Shown here one piece after another: positions 39,033 through 43,810 of a stretch of DNA of 43,810 nucleotides. A model generated the notes under the pieces. The model ran no database searches. It worked only from the letters and a program-made list of their open reading frames with translations, and was not told where the DNA came from. Source of the stretch: Granulosicoccaceae bacterium (lineage in GTDB: Bacteria; Pseudomonadota; Gammaproteobacteria; Granulosicoccales; Granulosicoccaceae); contig JAHDCO010000008.1 of the NCBI GenBank assembly GCA_020629835.1, positions 1 through 43,810 of the forward strand, in the 5' to 3' direction. Made by a program: the position numbers and the translations under genes. How positions within the stretch are numbered: position 1 is the stretch's first letter; each line of letters begins with the position of its first letter.

Positions 39033-39995
39033 TCAACAGTCGTCGGCTGGGTGGTCATCCGCGGCGTTCAATTCGCTCCACATCCAATCCCGAAACGCCT
39101 TGATTTCCGGGTTGTCCTTAGCTGAACTTAGCGTCACAAGGTGATAGGCGTGCTCCACCTCGGAGCGGCCCTCGAAAACAGGGATTAAGCTGCCGTCCTT
39201 AATGTCCTCATCAGCTAGCTGTTCCAGGGTGAGTACAACCCCTTGTCCAGCAACTGCTGCTGACAACGCCAACAAGACACTGTTGAAGTAAATATTGTGT
39301 GCAGCTTCAACTTCTTTTTCGCCCTGGCTTCGAAACCAATCAGACCATTTCGGCCGCCCTTCGTAAGGTGACTCATCGTGCAACAACGTGTGCAGCGCCA
39401 AATCGCTCGGTTTTTTTAGTGGGGGCGTACTGGCAGCGCGCAGGTAGTTCGGGCTGCACAATGGGATAGCGTCCACATCGAGTATTTTTTCTACATTACA
39501 ACCTGGGTAGTTCCCACTACCGAAACGAATGGCCAGGTCGATGTTATTGGACTGCAAAATCTCCGCGCTTAGCGATGGTGCGGTGGAGTCAGAGTCAATC
39601 AGTGATGCGCTGCCTGAAATTCGCAAATCAATGGTTGGATGCGCCGCAACAAACCGGTGCATTCGAACCATGAGCCATTTCGATGCAAACGATGGCGATG
39701 TCCAAATGTTTAACTCTTTGCGACTGTCAGCCGTTTGCATGCGGCGAACCGCTTTTTGAATGCTGGAGAAACCGGATTGCAAATCGGCAAGCCCGGCTTG
39801 CCCGGCTTCAGTTAGCGCCAGACCGCGGTTTAAACGGTGAAATAGCGCAACTTCCAGCACATCTTCCAACTGCCTTATTTGCTGACTAACCGCTGCCGGG
39901 GTGACGTGCAGCTCTTCAGCAGCTTTGCTGAAACTACCCATGCGAGCCGCTACAACAAAGGCGTTCAGAGCGTTTAAAGGTAGGTGGGTTGCCAC
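39033..39995 (-). CDS. LysR-family transcriptional regulator (GcvA-like)
   Basis: A 320-residue LysR protein with helix-turn-helix at residues 8-65 (LNALNAFVVAARMGSFSKAA, VTPAAVSQQIRQLE) followed by the periplasmic-binding-protein-like effector domain. The opening PLNALNAFVVAARMGSF is typical of the GcvA group. It diverges from the tandem DUF1127 gene 155 bp away, which it may control, but no binding site could be assigned. Confidence 0.93.
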   Translation of the reverse strand: MATHLPLNALNAFVVAARMGSFSKAAEELHVTPAAVSQQIRQLEDVLEVALFHRLNRGLALTEAGQAGLADLQSGFSSIQKAVRRMQTADSRKELNIWTSPSFASKWLMVRMHRFVAAHPTIDLRISGSASLIDSDSTAPSLSAEILQSNNIDLAIRFGSGNYPGCNVEKILDVDAIPLCSPNYLRAASTPPLKKPSDLALHTLLHDESPYEGRPKWSDWFRSQGEKEVEAAHNIYFNSVLLALSAAVAGQGVVLTLEQLADEDIKDGSLIPVFEGRSEVEHAYHLVTLSSAKDNPEIKAFRDWMWSELNAADDHPADDC

Positions 39996-40045
39996 GGTGT
40001 TGTCTGCTTATAGTTTTACTTACGAGACCTGCAAAAAACTATCGT

Positions 40046-40074
40046 TTGAGATATGCCTGTGAGGGTCGTAAATT
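40046..40074 (+). promoter_or_regulatory. Sigma-70-type promoter for the DUF1127 gene
   Basis: TTGAGA (40046-40051) and TAAATT (40069-40074) are separated by 17 bp, about 75 bp ahead of the ATG at 40151. A GGAG ribosome site lies just before the start. Confidence 0.55.
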
Positions 40075-40150
40075 ACTGGGTAAGAGATAACGACTGACCA
40101 GTTCAGCGCAGTCTCACTTAACACTAACCTTATAGGATCAGGAGCCACAC

Positions 40151-40549
40151 ATGTTCCAACTTTTTAAGAACTTCTCAGAAAACTTCGAGCGTTACATGAC
40201 TAACGCAGGCCGCAGTGAAGCACGTCGCGTACTGCTGACTCAGAGCGATCGCCAATTAGAAGATATGGGTATATCTCGCCACTTACTAGTGCAAGGTATC
40301 CACACTTGGCCATGGCGTGAAGGCGAAGTTGTTGCTACGAGTGCAGCGGTTGAAGAAACTGTGACAGCAGCTCAAAAGCGCAAAGCAGAAAAGCGAGCGA
40401 TTCGCGAACTGCGTTCTATGTCTAACGCTGAATTGCACGACATGGGCATCACTCGCGGTTCAATCGTAGACGCGGTACGTTACGGCCGTCGTGATGACGA
40501 ATACCGTGTGCCACGCCGCTTCCAGAAAGACAGCGAAGCAGCCGCATGA
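40151..40549 (+). CDS. Protein with two DUF1127 motifs
   Basis: A 132-residue basic protein. The first DUF1127/YjiS-like motif is at residues 22-50 (ARRVLLTQSDRQLEDMGISR) and the second at 80-112 (AIRELRSMSNAELHDMGITR, then GSIVDAVRYG). A short Ala/Glu linker joins them. Usual family members are 45-70 residues with a single motif; several small single-motif proteins are known to bind RNA or affect phosphate and C1 metabolism. A double version is uncommon. It stands alone, with its own promoter and following hairpins. Confidence 0.85.
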   Translation: MFQLFKNFSENFERYMTNAGRSEARRVLLTQSDRQLEDMGISRHLLVQGIHTWPWREGEVVATSAAVEETVTAAQKRKAEKRAIRELRSMSNAELHDMGITRGSIVDAVRYGRRDDEYRVPRRFQKDSEAAA

Positions 40550-40565
40550 GAGCAGTAACTCTGAT

Positions 40566-40596
40566 TGGTGCCACCTTTCCTCCTCAGGTGGCACCA
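40566..40596 (+). terminator. Hairpin after the DUF1127 gene
   Basis: Perfect 11-bp stem TGGTGCCACCT (40566-40576) with AGGTGGCACCA (40586-40596) and a 9-base loop. A second smaller hairpin AGCCTC-agac-GAGGCT follows at 40608-40623. No long T tract is present, yet the pair probably ends or protects the message. Confidence 0.7.
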
Positions 40597-40718
40597 GTCT
40601 AGAGCTTAGCCTCAGACGAGGCTTTAGTAGTAGCCCGCGCAGTACCTTCCCCTAAGGCGTGACATCACCCGCCATAGCTTGTAGCTTATGCATTCACACG
40701 GTCATCTGAGTGAATGAA

Positions 40719-41141
40719 ATGAGCGACAGCAACCCCTTCAAAGGCCCACAGCTGCAAAAGCAGACCTACGAATGGGCCGACATGACCGGCTCACAATTCA
40801 AAGCGGTCAATCTTCATAATTCAAGTTTTTATGCGGTGCTCACCGAATGCACCTATTCAGACTGCAACCTCTCTAAGTCTCACTACGACGACGTTAACCT
40901 CTCCCAGTCTCAGTACTCCAATGTGAATTTATCTGGGAGCACGTTTTATGACGCCAACTTATCGGCCATCAGCATCTCGTCAGCAAACGTTTCTAACTTA
41001 AGTATCAAAGATGCTAATGCTAGTGAGCTCTCCATAGAAAACGCGGACTTGTCATCCGCTTCGATTCAAAATTGCAACACCGACGGTATGCGCATTAATG
41101 GAGTTTTAGTATCTGATCTTTTTGCTGCCTACGAAAAATAA
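40719..41141 (+). CDS. Pentapeptide-repeat protein
   Basis: A 140-residue protein counted from the ATG at 40719; a GTG three codons earlier is possible. From residue 15 onward it repeats a five-residue pattern with a hydrophobic or aromatic centre (for example CNLSKSHYDDVNLSQSQYSN, and VNLSGSTFYDANLS), giving a right-handed quadrilateral beta-helix. The repeats are degenerate and rich in Ser and Asn. The function of most such proteins is unknown; some mimic DNA and protect gyrase. It is 5 bp upstream of the enolase-superfamily gene, so the two are likely co-transcribed. Confidence 0.85.
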   Translation: MSDSNPFKGPQLQKQTYEWADMTGSQFKAVNLHNSSFYAVLTECTYSDCNLSKSHYDDVNLSQSQYSNVNLSGSTFYDANLSAISISSANVSNLSIKDANASELSIENADLSSASIQNCNTDGMRINGVLVSDLFAAYEK

Positions 41142-41146
41142 AACCA

Positions 41147-42307
41147 ATGAAAATTAGCCGCATCGAGACATTCGTACTGAAGTCGCCTTTGGCCGAACCG
41201 TTTGCCTTCTCGCAAGGTTGGGTTCACCAACGCTCAGCCACGCTGGTACGAATCACTACCAGTGATGGCATTGAAGGTTGGGGAGAAGCATTTACACAGG
41301 GTCTTGAGTCTCCTGAAATTGCTGCCACCGCTATTGAAAAAGCATTCAAGCCTGCACTCATCGGGTTATCGGCATTGGATACCGCCGTGCATTGGTATTC
41401 GATGTACAACAAAAGCCGAGACTTTGGACGTAAAGGCTCGGTAGTTGCCGCCATCAGTGCCATTGATATGGCTTTATGGGACATCACCGGCAAGGTGCTC
41501 AACCAACCCATCTATCAATTATTGGGTGGCGCGGTTCGAACCTCAGTTACACCCTATGCCACGGGCTTTTACCGCCTTGAAGGTCAAGGTGAAGCCTCGC
41601 GTTTAGCCGACGAAGCGCGTGCGCATACTGAAGCGGGCTTCACCGCCATGAAAGTTAAGCTCGGATTTGGCGTGCAGGATGATAAGCGTGTGATGCACGC
41701 CATTACCAAAGAGCTCAGTACTGAGTTAGCCAACGGTACGACCGAATTAATGGTGGACGCCAATCATGCCTACGGACGTAATGACGCACTTATGTTAGGA
41801 CGCACACTGGAAGACTACCCAATACGTTGGTATGAAGAACCCATCGCCCCCGAGGATATCGATGGATACCGATGGCTACGGGATCGATTGGATGTGCCAA
41901 TCGCCGCCGGTGAAAACGAACATACCGTCTACGGTTTTAACGCGCTATTTAAAAACCAAGCCGTTGATATCGCGCAGCCAGATATTGGTTCTTGTGGCGG
42001 CTTCACCGCAGCCAGGGACATCACCGCACTGGCACAAGCAAACGGTATCGCTGTTAACCCGCATGTTTGGGGCAGTGCCGTAGCACAAGCAGCATCGTTG
42101 CAATGGATAGCCACACTTCCCATCACCCACCACAACTTATTTCCACAACAACCCATTCTGGAATTCGATCGATCCAGTCATCCATTTCGTCAGCAACTGA
42201 TTAAAAATCCCTGGCAGTTAGAGAATGGCACCGTCGCGATACCGTCAGGACCGGGCTTGGGTATTGAAGTGGATATGTCCGTTGTGAATGAATTTAAGCA
42301 AGGTTAA
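41147..42307 (+). CDS. Mandelate racemase/muconate lactonizing enzyme family protein
   Basis: A 386-residue enolase-superfamily enzyme. The catalytic KxK is at residues 169-171 (AMKVKLG). Metal ligands fit Asp204 (MVDANHAYG), Glu230 (WYEEPI) and Glu256 (AAGENEHT), and a catalytic His is seen at 306 (NPHVWGS). The KxK plus His arrangement is the mandelate-racemase subgroup, whose members include sugar-acid dehydratases and lactone cycloisomerases. It lies between the pentapeptide and VOC genes. The exact substrate is not evident. Confidence 0.9.
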   Translation: MKISRIETFVLKSPLAEPFAFSQGWVHQRSATLVRITTSDGIEGWGEAFTQGLESPEIAATAIEKAFKPALIGLSALDTAVHWYSMYNKSRDFGRKGSVVAAISAIDMALWDITGKVLNQPIYQLLGGAVRTSVTPYATGFYRLEGQGEASRLADEARAHTEAGFTAMKVKLGFGVQDDKRVMHAITKELSTELANGTTELMVDANHAYGRNDALMLGRTLEDYPIRWYEEPIAPEDIDGYRWLRDRLDVPIAAGENEHTVYGFNALFKNQAVDIAQPDIGSCGGFTAARDITALAQANGIAVNPHVWGSAVAQAASLQWIATLPITHHNLFPQQPILEFDRSSHPFRQQLIKNPWQLENGTVAIPSGPGLGIEVDMSVVNEFKQG

Positions 42308-42312
42308 TAACG

Positions 42313-42729
42313 ATGAAACCCACTGCCATTACACCCATTTTGAATGTATCCGATTTTGATGAATCGGTCGCCTGGTTCAAGAAGCTGGGTTGGGAGAACG
42401 GTTTTCGATGGGGTGAACCGAACCCCACCTTTGGTGCGGTGAACGCAGGCGATGTTCGAATCTTCTTGTGTTTAGACGGGCAAGGTGGGCGTGGTAAAGG
42501 CGATAACGCCACGACCTTTTCAACGCCTACCGATGAAAACAGCGATGCCGGAGTTTGGATGTCGGTATGGGTAGAGGATGTTGATGCCGTTCATGCCCTC
42601 TGTGTCGAGCAGGACATCGACATCACTCACGCACCTCAAAACATGCCATGGGGCGTTCGTGAAATGCACATACGCCACCCGGATGGGCATGTGTTTCGAA
42701 TCAGTGCCTCAGTGGAGGCTAACGATTAA
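42313..42729 (+). CDS. VOC-superfamily (glyoxalase/bleomycin-resistance-like) protein
   Basis: A 138-residue protein with two beta-alpha-beta-beta-beta modules. It has ITPILNVSDFDESVAWFKKLG at the start and MPWGVREMHIRHPDGHVFRI near the end, as in bleomycin-binding-type VOC proteins. It begins 5 bp after the enolase-superfamily gene. Many members of this subgroup act as antibiotic-sequestering or metal-dependent enzymes; no metal-ligand set is obvious. Confidence 0.88.
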   Translation: MKPTAITPILNVSDFDESVAWFKKLGWENGFRWGEPNPTFGAVNAGDVRIFLCLDGQGGRGKGDNATTFSTPTDENSDAGVWMSVWVEDVDAVHALCVEQDIDITHAPQNMPWGVREMHIRHPDGHVFRISASVEAND

Positions 42730-42732
42730 TAC

Positions 42733-42764
42733 ACTCGCACCATGGCATTCACCATGGCGCGAGT
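42733..42764. terminator. Bidirectional hairpin between convergent genes
   Basis: ACTCGCACCATGG (42733-42745) pairs with CCATGGCGCGAGT (42752-42764) with one mismatch and a 6-base loop. It lies in the 52-bp gap between two converging genes and can serve both. Confidence 0.75.
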
Positions 42765-42781
42765 ATATCGATTCTGCGTTC

Positions 42782-43810
42782 TTACCGAGCGATACCCTGA
42801 ACCCCTAAAGCTCCGCGGCGACGCCAACCTAAGCACACACAAGACAATGTGATCAGTAACGGTAGGGTCGGATCAACAGTACCTTGAGTACCTTTACCAA
42901 CTGAACAGCCCGAACCCGACAAACCAGTCAGCACGATGCCATCGGCATTGGCCTCCTGCACATCCGGCACACCGTTCTGATCGACATCAGGCAGAGCAGC
43001 CTGCAATCCGAATGCACCCGTACCGTCGTTCAAAAAGTTCGCTAAGCCATCGCCATCGATATCCGGATCACGAGTATCGATGATGCCGTCACCGTCTGTG
43101 TCAGTTGCACCCATGACAAAATCACTGTCGGCACTGTCATCGATACCATCCCCGTCAGCGTCCGCACCCGCAGTTAGATCAACGTCCACACTGTCCGGAA
43201 TACCATCGTTATCGCTATCAGCCATGCTATCTACGATGCCGTCGTTATTGATGTCGATACCACCGGCTTCCACCAGGTCAAGAATGCCATCACCATCCGT
43301 ATCGATATCTAAGTAATCGGGCAAGCCATCGCTATCAATATCTTCTGGCACAACACGAGTCAGCATACTTTCCAGTGAATCATCCAGACCATTACGGTTC
43401 TCGTCCATAAAGCCGTCCACTTCACCATCTCGATCCCTATCCGCACTGGCACCTTGCGTTTCCATGGTGTCAGTCAATCCGTCGTTGTCCGAGTCCTGAT
43501 CGCGGAAGTCGCGCACACCATCACCATCAAAGTCTTCCACTGGCAACGGTTCATCGTGCGCTCCGTCGTCCATACCATCGCCATTAAGATCAGTAAAGCC
43601 ATCAATCACACCATCACCATTGCTGTCTTCACCATCGGCCTCAATCGTATCGGTGAGCCCATCGTTGTCACTATCAAGATCCAACGCATCAATTAAGCCG
43701 TCGTTGTCACTGTCTATCGGAGACTCAGGATTATCGCCAGCTTCTATAGCGTCAGAAATACCGTCGTTATCACTGTCGATATCGAGCGCATCGATAATGC
43801 CGTCACCGTC
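42782..43810 (-). CDS. Thrombospondin type 3 repeat protein, 5' part beyond window
   Basis: The visible part is about 340 residues, open to the window edge, so the N-terminus is missing. It is a run of calcium-binding DxDxDG repeats (for example DSDNDGLTDTIEADGEDSNG and DGDGIIDTRDPDIDGDG). It ends with GCSVGKGTQGTVDPTLPLL followed by a hydrophobic stretch and WRRRG. That last tail (Cys, DPTLPLL, transmembrane segment, Arg cluster) resembles the CTERM-type sorting signals cut by dedicated proteases. The protein is probably large, exported and calcium-stabilised. Confidence 0.8.
   Translation of the reverse strand, partial: DGDGIIDALDIDSDNDGISDAIEAGDNPESPIDSDNDGLIDALDLDSDNDGLTDTIEADGEDSNGDGVIDGFTDLNGDGMDDGAHDEPLPVEDFDGDGVRDFRDQDSDNDGLTDTMETQGASADRDRDGEVDGFMDENRNGLDDSLESMLTRVVPEDIDSDGLPDYLDIDTDGDGILDLVEAGGIDINNDGIVDSMADSDNDGIPDSVDVDLTAGADADGDGIDDSADSDFVMGATDTDGDGIIDTRDPDIDGDGLANFLNDGTGAFGLQAALPDVDQNGVPDVQEANADGIVLTGLSGSGCSVGKGTQGTVDPTLPLLITLSCVCLGWRRRGALGVQGIAR

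Noticed and set aside
42840-43810. Repeated DNA in the type 3 repeat gene considered as a separate repeat element
   Set aside because: The periodicity follows the protein's DxDxDG calcium repeats and is explained by coding.

Overview
The window looks like chromosomal DNA of a Gram-negative bacterium, most likely a marine gammaproteobacterium. The evidence is two lipobox lipoproteins, periplasmic binding-protein ABC systems, calcium-binding thrombospondin type 3 repeats, and a DUF1127 protein. A Granulosicoccus-like origin is a guess and cannot be settled from this sequence alone. No rRNA, tRNA or CRISPR array was seen.

Layout. (1) 1-6123: the start of a divergent DUF2786 gene, then a complete Dpp/Opp-type peptide (or nickel/opine-like) ABC importer operon on the plus strand: binding protein, two permeases, two ATPases. 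(2) 6147-8325: a decayed zone with an unrecognised minus-strand gene that seems to lack its 5' end, a plus-strand gene tail, and a glycerate 2-kinase pseudogene carrying several frameshifts. (3) 8550-24035: one long minus-strand operon of 14 intact genes with small gaps or overlaps. Its order is Gfo/Idh/MocA dehydrogenase, CoA-transferase, enoyl-CoA hydratase, aldehyde dehydrogenase, a four-gene carbohydrate ABC importer, GMC oxidoreductase, SDR, a second GMC oxidoreductase, Dabb protein, DUF993 protein and LacI regulator. The glycerate kinase pseudogene follows as a likely former fifteenth gene. The promoter at about 24072-24100 carries two near-identical TGGAACGTTCCA palindromes 22 bp apart, one exactly filling the -35/-10 spacer. 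(4) 24200-28070: a mobile-element graveyard with an IS66 relic, a solitary IS3-type end, and a nearly intact IS3-family element (26746-27980) with inverted repeats and a 3-bp target duplication that splits an older reading frame. (5) 28192-33963: an FG-GAP propeller lipoprotein, an epoxide-hydrolase-like enzyme, an aldo/keto reductase, and a Pro/Glu-rich CBM9-like lipoprotein. (6) 34150-42729: alanine dehydrogenase, Gfo/Idh/MocA and SDR enzymes, rhodanese, YigZ/IMPACT protein, zinc metallopeptidase, LysR regulator, a protein with two DUF1127 motifs, and a pentapeptide-repeat/enolase-superfamily/VOC group. (7) 42782-43810: the C-terminal part of a large thrombospondin type 3 repeat protein with a C-terminal sorting-type tail.

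How the genes may work together. The long operon reads as an inducible, autoregulated route. A periplasmic binding protein and MalFGK-type importer bring in a sugar-like compound. Flavin and NAD enzymes (two GMC, SDR, MocA, ALDH) oxidise it. A CoA-transferase and an enoyl-CoA hydratase then handle an acid as its CoA thioester. DUF993 (DHDPS-like fold) is the natural candidate for a carbon-carbon cleavage step, and glycerate kinase may once have fed the product into glycolysis. I do not recognise this gene set as a described pathway. It is the most interesting system in the window. Flanking mobile-element debris on one side and broken genes on the other suggest it lies in a variable region.
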